Assembly (NCBI GenBank): GCA_920105625.2
Contig: OV050030.1
Coordinates: 165,267,860 to 165,331,859, forward strand
DNA: 64,000 nt
Direction of reading: 5' to 3'
Source of the DNA: Clusia tigrina
Lineage: Eukaryota; Arthropoda; Insecta; Diptera; Clusiidae
Positions 1 through 11,034 of the stretch are shown piece by piece. Position numbers and translations under genes: made by a program. Under the pieces are notes generated by a model, which saw only the letters and a program-made list of their open reading frames with translations, had not been told where the DNA came from and made no database searches. Numbering within the stretch: the first letter of the stretch is position 1; every line of letters begins with the position of its first letter.

Positions 1-61
1 TTATCATATGAACAACTAGGAAATTATCAATTAATTTTGTGTGTTTAAAAAATATTTACTT

Positions 62-419
62 ATGTCGTGGACTGCAATAGTTCAACAAATTAATGATATA
101 AAGAATGAATTTGATAGGTCTTTTAAATGTTTGAATAGAGAAAATTTACCAAAAAGGGAAACAGCACACAAGCACATTATTCATTTAGTTACCCAACATG
201 ATAGTTTGGTGACACTCTTTTGAAAAATTAACACCGGAACATTTGGTTTCTTTCGAAAAGATTTTTTCAAAGCTTAAAACTCGACTTGCTGGTATTCTTG
301 ACAGGGTTTCAATTACAGAGAGTCCTTCTGAATCCTTTTTAGAAAATTTTGACTTAAAATTAGAATTACAAGAAGGTACAGATTCGGAATTGGACTTGGA
401 TACCTCGACACTTTACTAG
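62..419 (+). pseudogene. Gypsy gag, N-terminal piece, frameshifted
   Basis: An open stretch from an ATG at 62 (MSWTAIVQQIND) runs to a stop near 223. The reading then continues in another frame (TPEHLVSFEKIF) to a TAG at 417-419. Both halves are hydrophilic and Lys/Glu-rich, as expected of a gag N-terminus, and they precede the clearer gag block at 444. No domain motif is visible, so the assignment rests on position. It could instead be untranslated leader. Confidence 0.4.
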
Positions 420-443
420 GAGTTACAAGCAGAAAAATTAAAA

Positions 444-1328
444 ATGCCTCAATCAGTGACTGACTTTCTTACAAGTGCAGCAAAGCTTTTACCAGAATTT
501 GATGGTAGGTCAGAAAATTTGCGTAGTTTTTTGGATGCGTTGCAGTTGGTACAACTCATAACCGACACGCTTGCGACTGTTGCTATTACTCTGAATAAAA
601 CAAAGCTAAAAGGTGCTGCTAGAAATATCATAACCAATGAAACTACAATAGATCAGGTTATAAACAAATTAAGAATTTCAATAAAAGGTGATTCTACAGA
701 AGCACTTTCTGCAAAGCTTATGAATGTAAAACAGCAAAACAAAAATCCCAATACAGTTGCGAAAGAAGTTGAGGAAATAACTAACCTGTTACAAAATGCA
801 TTCATTTCTGAAGGGTTGCCTTCTAAAACGGCATCGAAATATGCTACACAGACGGCAGTAAAGTCTCTAATAAAAAATTAAACTGACGAAAGGATGAAAA
901 TTATTATGCAAGCAGGTCAATTTCCATCTTTGGGGGATGCTATCACAAAATATGTCAGTGCATCGGAAGATAGTAGTAGCACTTCAGATATTTTCTTTGC
1001 CAGTTCATACAGAAATTCTTCTTGTGGTGGCCGTGGAAGATTTGACGGTTACAACAAACGTTATGGAAATTTCAATAACTATCGAAACAGAAATAGGAAT
1101 TACAATAATAATAATAATAGTCATGGTAATAACAATAACCACGGCAGAGGAATATATTACAGTAACTCCCAAAACAGTAATTACCACAATAGCAACAATA
1201 ATAACAACAGACCAACGGGACATTATAACGCTAGAGCATTGGAAGCTGATCGACAGAATCAGGGAAACTTAAGTGTTCCCCTGAGCAATGCAGGGAGCAA
1301 CACTAAGTACAAACATTTTTACTCTTAA
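444..1328 (+). pseudogene. Gypsy gag, capsid and nucleocapsid, one in-frame stop
   Basis: Structural protein of the retrotransposon particle. The first part (444-881, 145 codons) looks like a capsid domain (LPEFDGRSENLRSFLD, then AKLMNVKQQNKNPNTVAKEV). A TAA at 879-881 interrupts it, and the same frame resumes at an ATG at 894. The second part ends in an Asn/Gly/Arg-rich tail (RGRFDGYNKRYG, NNNN runs) rather than a CCHC zinc knuckle, as in several mdg1-group gags, and probably binds RNA. Its 3' end overlaps the protease frame by 41 nt (1288-1328) in the +1 frame, a normal gag/pol frameshift layout. Confidence 0.85.
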
Positions 1329-2238
1329 TCTTAATTTCTGTTGCTACATTACTTTCCACACCACTTTCACAAAAAACCCAGTAACCCTTTTAGTCGATAC
1401 AGGAGCAGATATTTCACTCATCAAAGTAAACACGGTATTTAAGTATGTACCAATATTATCGGATAATGGCTGCAAAATTAGAGGAATAGGACAGAGTATA
1501 ATTGAATCAATAGGAACAGTTACCGGAAATTTACTGGTAAAACATTTTAACTGCATACATACATTTCAAGCGGTAGAGTCCAATTTTCCAATACCTTGTG
1601 ACGGAATCTTGGGGTTGGATTTCATACGAAAATATAATTGTATTTTAGATTTTTCACAAAGTGTCAGTTCTTTGCACTTAAATGTTGGATCTCAAACAAT
1701 TTCAGTAGCTTTAAAACCATCTCCTATGAAAAATTCAATTTCATTGCCAGCCAGAGCAGAAGTTATTAGAAAAATAGACGATGAAAACTTGAATGAAGAT
1801 TTATTTGTACCTACACAAGAACTTTCAAATGGCATTTTTATAGCTAATTCCATACTTCCTAAATCTCATTGCCATGTAAGAATAGTAAACACGACTGAAA
1901 ATAATGTTATGTTGGAAAATAAATCGATCAAAACTGAAAGATTAGATAATTATGATATAATCAATCTCAAAAAGTGCAAAAATACAGAACTCCATAATGA
2001 AAGGAAAAATTTTATTCTTAATAAATTATCTAAAAATTTTCCCAACTTTGTAAAGAAGTATCTAACTAAATTATTTGAAGAGTTTAGTGACATTTTTGCG
2101 TTGGAATCCGATAAAATAACAACGAATAGCTTTAACAAACAAAAACTGAGACTAAGTGATATAGCCCGGTATATATTGAAAATTATAGAATTCCAGAAAC
2201 TCAAAAAACTGAAATCAATAGATAAGTGGAGAAACTAA
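1288..2238 (+). pseudogene. Gypsy pol, protease and start of RT linker
   Basis: Aspartic protease that matures Gag-Pol. The catalytic motif LLVDTGADISLI lies near 1390-1425. The flap/C-terminal motif GILGLDFIRKYNCILDF follows near 1600-1650, the usual order for a retropepsin. The rest (to 2238) is the Lys/Asn-rich linker to RT (LTKLFEEFSDIFALESDKI). The frame is lost at about 2170-2238, before the RT palm. It overlaps gag at its 5' end. Confidence 0.85.
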
Positions 2239-2261
2239 AAAATGATGACATTATAGAACCA

Positions 2262-3469
2262 TCGGTATCAGAATATAATAGCCCTCTGCTAGTGGTACCC
2301 AAAAAATCATTGCCAGGTGAAACTGCTAAAAAAATGGCGTTTGGTGATTGATTATCGTCAGGTAAACAAGAAGCTATTAGCAGATAATTTTCCCTCCCAC
2401 GTATTGATGATATATTGGATCAACTGGGTCGTGCTAAGTATTTTTCATGTTTGGATTTGATGTCAGGTTTTCATCAGATTGAACTTTCAGAAGAATCTAG
2501 AGATATCACTTCATTCTCAACATTTCAAGGCTCATATAGATTCAAGAGACTTCCGTTCGGATTAAAGATAGCACCCAACTCCTTTCAGAGGATGATGAAT
2601 TTAGCATTTTCGAGACTAAAGCCTGACCAAGCTTTCCTGTACATGGATGATCTTATTGTAATAGGATGCTCAGAAAAACATATGTTTCGGAATTTACAAG
2701 ACGTATTTTTGACATGCAGAAAGTATAATCTGAAGTTGCATCCTGAAAAGTGTACATTATTTTCACAGGAAACTGTATTTTTGGGGCATAAATGTACAGA
2801 TAGAGGAATTCTTCCAGACAATAGTAAATATGACACAATAAAAACGACAAGACGTTTCATCGCATTTTGTAATTATTATAGACATTTTATACCGAATTTT
2901 GCGAATTATGCTATACACATTACACGACTTACATGTAAAAATGCTGAATTTGTATGGAGTAATGACTGTGAAAAGGCTTTGCAATACCTGAGGAAATCAT
3001 TGCTTTCGCCTAAACTATTGCAATATCCGAATTTCCAAAAAGATTTTTGTATAACCACCGATGCTAGTAAATTGGCATGCGGAGCGGTTTTGAGCCAAGC
3101 GTGCAGCGGCATTCAATTGCCTATTGCTTTCGCGTCCAAAACCTTCACAATGGGAGAAAGCAATAAATCAGTGATTGAACAAGAATTAACAGCAATTCAT
3201 TGGCAATAAATTATTTCAGACCGTACGTCTATGGTAGAAAATTTTTAGTTCGCAGTGACCATAAACCACTTACAAATTTATTTTCATTGAAAAATCCATC
3301 ATCGAAGCTCAACAGAATCCGTTTAAACTTAGAAGAATATGACTTCACAGTGGAATATATAAAAGGCAAGGAAAATTGTGGAGCTGATGCACTGTTGCGT
3401 ATAGATATAGGTCAACTCAAGGAAATTGACGAATTGCATAATATTTTAGCATTGACAAGAGCACAATAG
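2262..3469 (+). pseudogene. Gypsy pol, reverse transcriptase and RNase H, frameshifted
   Basis: RT copies the element RNA and RNase H removes it. RT motifs are clear: AKYFSCLDLMSGFHQIEL (2430-2490), RLPFGLKIAPNSFQRMM (2545-2600) and the YMDD box in FLYMDDLIVIG (2635-2665). The RNase H part has TTDASKLACGAVLSQ (3050-3100), and after a frameshift near 3205 it continues as NYFRPYVYGRKFLVRSDHKPLTNL to a stop at 3467-3469. The N-terminal RT strands (2262-2400) are readable only with frame changes. The final catalytic region has GADALLRID where other copies have ADALSR. Confidence 0.9.
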
Positions 3470-3860
3470 CGCAAGGAAGATACAAAAACCAAAAATTAAC
3501 CAAATGTACAAAAGACCCAACAAACTCAAAACTCTCCGAAATGCTATGAGGTATCAAATTTCAGACAAGTAAAGAAATTCACTAAATTGCATTTCCTATT
3601 AACAAAAAAATCTGAAAATAGCTCTAAGACATGGTAAATCAACACTTCTTGATATAAATATATCACTCTAAATTATCAATGGAAAAGTAACTCTAAAGGA
3701 ACTATTTCCAAGCCTTGAAAGAGAAGCCTGTAGTGTAGGAGTTGATAAATTGCAAATTAATGCAAGGGATGATATCTTCAGAATATCATCCATATATGAA
3801 TTTAAATGGCTAGCCAATGAAAATTTAAAAAGTTTGGAAATCGCGATAACACATGAAATA
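3470..3860 (+). other. RNase H-integrase linker of the Gypsy element, decayed
   Basis: No long open frame. Short pieces such as ITLKELFPSLEREACSVGVDKLQINARDD are readable in mixed frames and fit the Lys/Asn-rich linker upstream of the integrase zinc domain. Nothing else is recognised. Confidence 0.4.
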
Positions 3861-3869
3861 AAACTATAG

Positions 3870-4897
3870 AAAACGAAGAAAAATTAAAATTGTTGAAATT
3901 TTACCATGACAATCCAATTTACGGAGGCCATACTGGAGTTACAAGAACTCTAAAAAAGCTAAAGAGCTGTTACTTCTGGAAAAACATGACAAAGGATCTT
4001 AAAACCTACATAAAAAGTTGTACGAAATGCACTCTTAATAAACCAAAACCATCATCAAAAGAAGAACTAATTATTACCCCTACACCAACACAATCATTTG
4101 ATACAGTAATAATTGACACAATAGGACCGTTACCAAAGACAGATAATGAACATGAATATACGGTGACCATTGTTTGCGACTTAACAAAATATTTAATAAC
4201 TATTCCAATACGGAACAAATCTCCAAACACAGTAGCAAAAGCAGTTTTTGAGAAATTCATACTATAATTTGGAACCTTGAAAAAAGTTATAACAGACATG
4301 GGAACAGAATATAAAAATCAAGTTTTCTCAGAATTGTATAAATTATTAGGAGTTACTCACACCACATCAACTGCATATCACCATCAAACAGTAAGTTCAA
4401 TAGAAAGATCTCTTCGAACATTTAATGAATATTTAAGATCATATATTTCCGTAAACAGATCAGACTGGGATAAATGGTTGAGTTATTTCACGTATTGCTA
4501 TAACACTACACCCTCAACAGTTCATGGCTATCGTCCATATGAACTAGTTTATGGCAAATTACCTAGCAATATAGAATGCATGGAATTTAATAGTGTAGAT
4601 CCTTTGTATAATGTAGATTCATATGAGAAAGAGGTAAAATATAGACTCCAAATAGCACAGAATAGAGCAAAAACTTTTATTGAAAGATATAAGCTTCAAC
4701 AGAAAGCAACACATGATATAAAATCGAAACCACAAACATTAAAAATAGGAGACTACGTGGTTATAGAAGACCCAGCAAGACATAAATTTGACTCGATATA
4801 TTCAGATCCATATAAAATTATCGACGAATTTAATAATTTTACTATCAAATTAGATAATAATAAAACTGTAAAAATACATAAAAATAGAATTAAATGA
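3870..4897 (+). pseudogene. Gypsy integrase, one in-frame stop
   Basis: Inserts the DNA copy into the genome. The N-terminal HHCC zinc domain is visible as HDNPIYGGHTG ... CTKCTLNKPKP (3905-4050). The core has DTIGPLPKTDNEHEYTVTIV (4110-4175) with the first Asp, ITDMGTEYKNQVF (4290-4325) with the second Asp, and HHQTVSSIERSLRTFNEYL with the catalytic Glu (4380-4435). A TAA at 4265-4267 lies between the first and second Asp, and the same frame resumes at once. The C-terminal part (IGDYVVIEDPARHKFDSIYSDPYKII) is the GPY/F-like module. The stop at 4897 ends pol. Confidence 0.9.
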
Positions 4898-5176
4898 GGT
4901 TAATACGTTGTATTGGCCAGTGCAACAAAATTTGGTTAGAATTAATTTGAAATAATTAACAAGTACAATAAAACAAAACTAATAGTTTAAAATAAACAAC
5001 GATACAATAATATAATTAAAATTAACTCGAACAAATAAGAAGACACTAAAGTAAAATATTTACAATTTATATGTTATACTTATATATTTTCTTCATAATA
5101 TACCTATGTAATGGAAGTTTGGCATTGATTTCACATTTAATCGAATGATCCTCCACTATCTGTAAGATCATTCTCC

Positions 5177-5188
5177 GAAAAGGGGAGG
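5177..5188 (+). promoter_or_regulatory. Polypurine tract (plus-strand primer)
   Basis: GAAAAGGGGAGG directly precedes TGTAATATATTC, the start of the LTR. A purine run at this place primes plus-strand DNA synthesis in LTR retrotransposons. It fixes the left end of the 3' LTR. Confidence 0.85.
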
Positions 5189-5673
5189 TGTAATATATTC
5201 TGAACAACTCTCCTAAAGCGATCAATACATTGTTACAATCATTTTAATTACACTATTCTAATTGCTTGTTTGTCCGCTCTTTCGCTTCAAAAGTAATTCG
5301 AGGAATATGAAGTAACGAATTCATTAATGGGCTAGTGGAACATTTCCATTCTTTGTTATGCTTAGCTCTTCAGCGTTACAACAAAATTCCAAAGAATTTG
5401 TTGACGTCAATTTATTAATGGGCTAGTAGAGCATTTGCGTTCTCTGCCATGCTTCACTTTTCGTTGTTACGATAACTCAAATTACTTACCGGTACAATTT
5501 CTAAAAATGTGAAGCCAAACTTTCAATTCCTAATTCATTAAGTCATTTATAAATTTTAGCTAAGTCTATACTTTTATGTTATAAAAGATTTAAGTAATTC
5601 AAATAAAGAGGCATTCAATTCGATCATTCTCGGGTACGTGTAACTGAGTTTTATTTGCGCATAGAGGGAGACA
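5189..5673 (+). repeat. 3' LTR of the Gypsy element
   Basis: Starts TGTAATATATTC just after the polypurine tract and appears to end GGGAGACA, giving TGT...ACA ends and about 485 bp. An AATAAA signal is seen near 5602 (TTCAAATAAAGAGG). The right end is placed where recognisable copia coding begins (about 5675-5682). The matching 5' LTR is not in the window, so both ends are estimates; the left one is better supported. Confidence 0.7.
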
Positions 5674-5985
5674 TTAAACCAGCGACCCACCGATCGACTG
5701 CATATTAATTAAATGGGCCACATACGTCAGTATGAACCAAATCCAATAGTTTGTCTGCTCTATTTTCTGATGTTGAGGAAATGGCTGTATGCACACTTTA
5801 CTTTTCATGCACGAAATACATGAAAACTTTTCAGGCATTTTAAAATTTTTAAAATCACGCACAATTTCTTTTGAGACGAGTTCGCGTAAACAATTAAAAT
5901 TCACATGGCCATACCTGTTATGCCACTGTACAGATTCATCGCCACACATGAAATTTGATTCGATTTGGTTTCGAAAAATGTACAA
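5674..5985 (-). pseudogene. copia pol, pre-integrase domain, truncated
   Basis: Contains the pre-integrase motif QWHNRYGHVNFNCLREL followed by CISCMKSKVCIQPFP, the zinc-binding H-x-C-C pattern of copia integrase. It ends at MQSIGG, the stretch that in copia elements leads into the first catalytic Asp region of integrase, and is cut there by the neighbouring LTR. A frame change separates it from the protease block to the right (5901-6452). Confidence 0.85.
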
Positions 5986-6452
5986 CTTGTTCTCTTTATA
6001 TGCTTTGAACGGTACCGGATTGTTTTTTTTTTATTTCTAATTATCGCACAAATGTCGGCGAATGTCACCTCTGCACCGTACTCCACGCTTTTGCTAACCG
6101 AGAAGAAATTTGCTGGTAAGGAAGGAACATATAAAACGTCTTTGAGAGTAAGATTACAATTCGAAGTTTTAATTTTTACCTCTCCTCTCCCTTCTGCGTC
6201 TCCAAACTTATTACCTGCGACACTGACTTTTTGCTTTTCTTCGCGCATTAAAACAAAAAACTCACGATTATTACACATGTGCAACATCGCACCACTGTCG
6301 ACGCACCATACCGACCGATCTAGCGTGCGCTTTGTATCATTTGAAATTGACAAAAGTGTAGCTAAATAGGACTGCTCTTTGCCTTTTTCTTTTACCGCAG
6401 TGTCTCTACAGTTGTTCGGGAAGTGTCCTCTTGTATTGCATTTATAGCACAT
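5901..6452 (-). pseudogene. copia gag zinc knuckle and protease
   Basis: Begins with a CCHC knuckle (CYKCNTRGHFPNNC), which binds RNA, then a linker, then the protease active site CVDSGAMLHMCNNREFF at about residues 49-66. KDVLYVPSLPANFFSV follows, a typical copia protease C-terminal motif. Copia carries Gag and Pol in one frame, so this piece should continue from gag; frame breaks on both sides show decay. Confidence 0.88.
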
Positions 6453-6532
6453 GCCGTGGTTCCTACGCCTGTTGTTATTGTAGTTGCTGTGGTGCTAGCT
6501 CTAGTTGAATTATTAATGTTCTGTTGTGCGAC

Positions 6533-7236
6533 TTACGCTTGATGGTTGCTTTCCACTGTTTCGTTCTTTTTTCCTCTGCGTTCGTATTCTTCTAGGAGTT
6601 TGACCTTGAGTGCGCTGTACTCGGGCAAAGTATCCCTCGTTTCCATGGCAATAACGAAGTTTTCGTACTGCTTTGGAAAACTGGACAACAGTATAATGAC
6701 CAAAATTTCGTTTCGTAGTTCAATGAACACTTCGGGCAACTTGTCTACGATGTCAGTAAATGAATTCAAAAGCGCTGGCACATTATCGTCATCCGACATA
6801 CGGAGATTCAGCAAGTTCTTGTATAAAGTCACCTTTCTTGCAGGGCCTTTTGGTTTATATAAGTCCTCGAGCCTCGACCACGCTTCGGCTGACGTTTTGC
6901 TGTTCTTAATGAGATTCAGCTGATTAGATTTGACTGACAACACCATTGTTGCTAGGGCCTTCTCATCCAGCAATTCCCACTCGCCGAGTTAGACCCATTT
7001 TTCTTCAGCTTACCTGACACCACTTTCCACAACTCTGTACAAACTAAAACGCCGTGCATCTGGACACTCCAGGTGTCATAGTTGTGTTCATCAAATTTTT
7101 CAATTGCGTATACACTCGACCCTATTGTTGAGCTTCGCTTTGTCACATTTCCTGTAATACTTTCTTTATTCACAAATATTTTAATTTCTGTATTTTTTTC
7201 GGGCAACTTCGGACTTTTACTTCTCGTCTCAGGCAT
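6533..7236 (-). pseudogene. copia gag, N-terminal (UBN2-like) region
   Basis: From an ATG at 7236 (MPETRSKSPKLPEKN), 30-odd nt below the LTR and primer-binding site, the frame holds the motif KFDEHNYDTWSVQMHGVLV that opens copia Gag. A frameshift near 6955 moves to a second frame with SAEAWSRLEDLYKPKGPARKVTLYKNLLNLRM and LPEYSALKVKLLEEYERR, matching the gag-polypeptide fold of LTR copia-type elements. Start choice: first ATG after the primer site. Confidence 0.87.
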
Positions 7237-7251
7237 TTGGACACACCACGC

Positions 7252-7265
7252 CTGGGCCCATAACC
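7252..7265 (-). promoter_or_regulatory. copia primer-binding site
   Basis: GGTTATGGGCCCAG on the minus strand, directly downstream of the LTR. The same 14 nt occur in the second copia at 15171-15184. This is the known copia site that pairs with an internal part of initiator tRNA-Met rather than with its 3' end. Confidence 0.85.
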
Positions 7266-7444
7266 TATTATAGCAGATGTCCCAAGAAGTAAAAACACGT
7301 GGAGAGTAGTTAACGCATTGACAGTATATTAAAGACTTAATTCTAACGTAACAAAAAGAAAATAGCATAAGAAATGGTAAAGAGGAGATAGTGATATTCG
7401 TGTTGCCAACGTATATACGAGTATATACTACTACTATTTCAACA
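7266..7444 (-). repeat. 5' LTR of copia element
   Basis: On the minus strand it starts TGTTGAAATAGTAGTAG and ends next to the primer-binding site with ...CTATAATA, about 179 bp. The second copia (15002-15170) has an LTR of similar length, beginning TGTTGAATAATTG and also ending AATA before the same primer site. Having no second LTR of this copy, I cannot confirm the exact ends. Confidence 0.7.
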
Positions 7445-8198
7445 AAAAATAAGAACAACCACTAAAGAAAGCTGAATATATTTGCGTGCACTGTGGATTA
7501 CTATAAAAATATATTCATATATCATCCGTAGGATCATATCTAGGTTAATTCTTAGTAGGGAGGCGTAGCCTTCATCTGATCGACCAAAATTCCTGCAGAT
7601 GGCTTTTGTCCACAAATTGTGTATATTTCGTGAGTTATAAAAGTTTGTCAATAGTAGCCTTCCCATTGATAGGTATATTATAATAATGTGAAACTTTGTT
7701 CGAAATTTCGTAGATGAATCTTACATAGGGACCCAGTATTGAATATTGGTTAATTGTGTGCGTGGTGGTCATTTAATTTTTCTTCCGAAAGTTCCTTATA
7801 TGGATTGTGAGATTTATCTGATCAACCCTATTTCTTGCATAGATTTTAAGTACTGAATATACGTTAAAAGTGGATGTGGCAATACATATATACAGCACAC
7901 ATTTTGAATAGTGTCTAATTGAACCCACATCTGAAATAACATCGAAATTGGGTCACGATGTATTCAATTGGACGGAAGTAATAGTAGCATAGTTAAAGTT
8001 GAATATATGGGAGGCAGCAATTGTCTCTCTAAAAATGTGCTCATTTAGCAATCAGGTTGTGTCTTGGTGCAGTCTATGGTTTTTCACAGTTTCATTAAGA
8101 TGTATCTAACGGTTTGGAAGTGAAATGGCCTCAGTCGAACAGGCCGACGGACAAAATTAAATTTACTCAGAAAGTGATTGTGATCATTTGTGTATATA
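7445..8198. other. Intergenic DNA with a weak dispersed-repeat match
   Basis: No coding region is recognised. Part of it (about 7680-7870) shares short words (GATGAATCTTACATAGGG, TTATCTGATCAACCC) with the noncoding repeat family described at 42960-43335 and 9990-10920. The match is too weak to define ends. Confidence 0.3.
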
Positions 8199-8767
8199 AA
8201 GGGTGTCTCAACAAGAGCGCAATTTTTAAATTGACTGATGCAGCAATTGAATTGTTTCTCTGGCTGTATGACATGTGGCGCCGTCTTGTTGGAACCACAT
8301 GCCCTCCACATTCATTTCTTCAATTCGAGGCAAGAAAAAACTGGTTATCATTTCACGATACCGAACACCATTGATTGTTTGCGCTTGACCTGCCTCATTT
8401 TCATAAAAAAAAGGTCCAATGATTCCTCCAGCCCAAAAACCACACCACACAGTGACACGTTGAGGATGCATTTGCTTCTCGTGAATCACTCGAGGATTTT
8501 CCTCACCCCAAATGCGACAATTCTGCCTATTGACGAAGCCATCAAGATGGAAATGGGCCTCGTCACTGAAGATGATTTTAGCGGCAAAATCAGCATTTTC
8601 ATGTTGTCTCTCCAATACCCAATTAACGAACTCCCTTCGCTGTCCATGCTCCATTTTTACTAACCTCGTACCTTCTACTAGCAAACAATAACAATTGTTC
8701 AAATGTCAAACAATGACACTTCGAATGTTGCCAGATTTAAAAATTGCGTTCTTGTTGGGACACCCTT
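8199..8767 (-). mobile_element. Internally deleted mariner/Tc1-type element with intact TIRs
   Basis: A 33 nt inverted repeat starts AAGGGTGTCTCAAC at 8199-8231 and returns, reversed, at 8735-8767, with two mismatches that I can see. Both ends are flanked by TA (8197-8198 and 8768-8769), the target duplication of the IS630-Tc1-mariner superfamily. The 569 bp body holds only the central part of a transposase on the minus strand. It could be moved only by an enzyme supplied in trans. Confidence 0.88.
8232..8702 (-). pseudogene. mariner/Tc1 DDE transposase fragment
   Basis: Central DDE domain of an IS630-Tc1-mariner transposase. The first catalytic Asp is in IIFSDEAHFHLDGFVNRQN and the second in MWFQQDGATCHTARETI. 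Between them lies QRVTVWCGFWAGGIIGPFFYENEAG, typical of the family. The N-terminal helix-turn-helix DNA-binding domain is absent, and the fragment stops just after the second Asp, before the third acidic residue. The ORF runs straight into the left terminal repeat, so the element was deleted at both sides of this fragment. Confidence 0.85.
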
Positions 8768-9574
8768 TATTTATCCATACCTAAGACTTCTCGTGGTGAA
8801 AAAACAGGACAACACCATCACGAACACGACTCCCTGCAAATTTAAGTGGTCTAATAATATTACATTCATACACGTTTTGAAAAGGATGATTTCTATTCTT
8901 CTGCTGCTTTTTATGTCTGACATTAGAATAGTTCTTAAAAACTCCCTCTTCCCAGGTTCTACATAATTTTCTCGTTGTTTATTATATGTTTGTATTAGGC
9001 ATCTACTGCGTGCAAACATTTTTTACAAATTTTTACAAATTATCATAATTTTTGTCTGAAAGGCGTTTCAGTACACCAAAAAAATTGCAACGAGAGAGAA
9101 AATGAGAGAAGTTCCAAGTTTTTACTGGTTAAATTTTTAATTGTAAGAATTTGAAATCAAGAAAATATATTGTTGAAAAACATATGATTGCATTTTTTGT
9201 AACTTAAAATCTATTTCACAGTTAAATTAACGAAAAATAATACAAATAAGCGAAATAACGATGAAAGAAATATTTAACTATCAATTTAATTAAATTTCAT
9301 TAGTTCATTTCAATCATTCCAACCAGTTTCCAGCCAAAAAAATTAGTGTGTTCCTTTCTTGGAAACCAAACAGGATTTTCTATTAACTTGAAAATTTTTG
9401 CCAATTTGGGTTCGGATACTTCTTTGGATATATTTGAATTTGGATACTTTCTTGAATTTAGATGATTTCAAATTCGTATGGGAAAAGTATACGAACTGTT
9501 GAATAAAAGCTGTTTATCAATTACAATATGCATGTTGATCTGGTAACGTTGTGACACGTCATGTTTGACGTTTT

Positions 9575-9615
<41 letters not shown>

Positions 9616-9989
9616 TTCTTTTCTTTATATCTCTTCTTCCGGTGGACGGCCTTCTTTCATAATCGAACAAACCAATTGTTTGGTTTTTATATCTGGGATT
9701 CCACTTTTTATGATTTGTTTATAAATTTTGTTAAGTTGATCTTCTAAAAGTGTAGCGGACAGTGGTTTGTATTATTATAGTAGCCTATAACCTTGATTAT
9801 TTTTTCTTTAATTTAAATTTTGTTCTCTAGATTCAAGACACAAATTTTTTCAGTAAGTTATTTAATCTTTCCACGTCGGAGTTATCAGAGTGGTTGTTAG
9901 GTTCGACAAAGTGCATATCGATTCTTTCGTCGCGAAAGTTCTTTAATTTTACTTATATTAATTTGTTATGCTTTTCTTTGTTTTTCTTT
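8768..9989. other. AT-rich intergenic DNA
   Basis: No coding region or recognisable element. It contains a (TA)n run at 9581-9610 and several poly-A/T stretches. Confidence 0.5.
9581..9610. repeat. (TA)15 microsatellite
   Basis: Fifteen TA units in a row, visible directly. Confidence 0.95.
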
Positions 9990-10920
9990 GTATCGCAATA
10001 TAAAGCTGATTTTTTATACCCGTTACCATTAAAAAATGTTGCAATTTCAAGAAGGAGGCGTGGTAGGTATGGGCATAAATGTCCGTCTCTCCGTCTGTGG
10101 CCACTTTTCTACTACACCGTTAGATCTATCTTAATTAAAAATATGCAAAAGTATAGTCTGGATAAAGACACAGAACCAGATTGCTATATGGGCCGAATTG
10201 GACAAAGCCCACGTCTACCTCCCATATAAGGAACTTTTTCCACCTTTTTTCTATTGACTATAACTTCGGTCCGATTGATGGAAGCGTGACGCAATTAGGC
10301 AGTTATGGAGATGTCCTTCTAATCACTAAGCAAAAAATGGGCGGTATATATTAATTGCCACGCCCACTATTAACAAATTTTCATAGCTTAAGATCTGGTA
10401 TATATTTATGGACGAAATTACGGGAAGGAACATCTGCTCATTATAAAGCTATCTTCAACAAATAGGGTTGATCAGTGAATGGACACGCCCACTTTTGATA
10501 TAAGGAAGTTTCGGGTCTAACATTAAAATTAGCCTACCTATCCTCGTATTGATGCCATCGGAATAAAAATTGGCAAATATATATATGGGGTCATAATAAT
10601 GTGTCTGCAGAATATGGAAATTATAATACTACTGCCACGCCCACAATTAAACTAAAATCATTACTTGGTTCCTATAGAAAATTCATCAACTATATTTCAC
10701 AAGAAGGTTGCGGGTACTAACATTAAACACCACACAAAAAATGGACTTGGTATGTTGAGAGCCACGCCCACTATTGACATATTATTATCGTCTGTATAAT
10801 ATTTTTCGGCGAACTTTTATTTTAGTACGTATATGGACCCTACAAAACCATATACAAGAAATGATAAAATCAGATAAAGGCCACGCCTCCCACTAATATA
10901 ATCAATCAAGGTACCCTACC
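9990..10920. repeat. Noncoding dispersed repeat with CCACGCCCAC boxes
   Basis: The block opens with TTTATACCCGTTACCATTAA and GGAGGCGTGGTAGGTATGGG and then carries the box CCACGCCCAC or close variants at about 10358, 10485, 10633, 10763 and 10881, roughly every 120-150 bp. A related opening (GGTAGGTATGGACATATATA) is at 43422. The TATACCCGTTAC start recalls INE-1/DNAREP1-type noncoding elements of flies, but that is from memory. No protein is encoded. Confidence 0.5.
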
Positions 10921-11034
10921 GAAAGTTACCGTTGATATGCTCCTAATGATGATTTGTGAAGAAAACATTCCCATTGTTGAACTCGCACGCACAAGGAAAG
11001 GTAAAGGGTATTTCGAAGTCAATATAACCCGACT

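Larger units (their letters stand above)
1..5673 (+). mobile_element. Ty3/Gypsy LTR retrotransposon, mdg1/412-like, 5' LTR outside window
   Basis: A single LTR element in Gypsy order: gag, protease, RT, RNase H, integrase, then polypurine tract and 3' LTR. The integrase region around 4380-4440 (YHHQ...SIERS...FNEYLRSYI) and the Asn/Gly-rich gag tail resemble the mdg1/412 group. No LTR is seen at the left edge, so the 5' LTR lies outside the window or is lost. The copy is dead: there is one in-frame stop in gag, one in integrase, and several frameshifts in pol. No env is seen between the end of integrase (4897) and the polypurine tract. The clade call is inference from motifs; the Gypsy call is firm. 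Confidence 0.93.
5674..7444 (-). mobile_element. Ty1/copia element, 5' half (LTR to pre-integrase)
   Basis: Read on the minus strand from right to left: 5' LTR (7266-7444), primer-binding site, gag with UBN2-type fold, CCHC knuckle, protease, and the GAG pre-integrase domain. The coding match stops at about 5675-5682, exactly where the Gypsy 3' LTR ends. Integrase core, RT and 3' LTR are missing here. The simplest reading is that the Gypsy element inserted into this copia, with the rest of copia beyond the left edge of the window. Confidence 0.88.

Noticed and set aside
937..1272. Ile/Thr-rich frames overlapping the gag tail on both strands
   Set aside because: Shadows of the AAT/AAC-rich codons of the Asn-rich gag tail.
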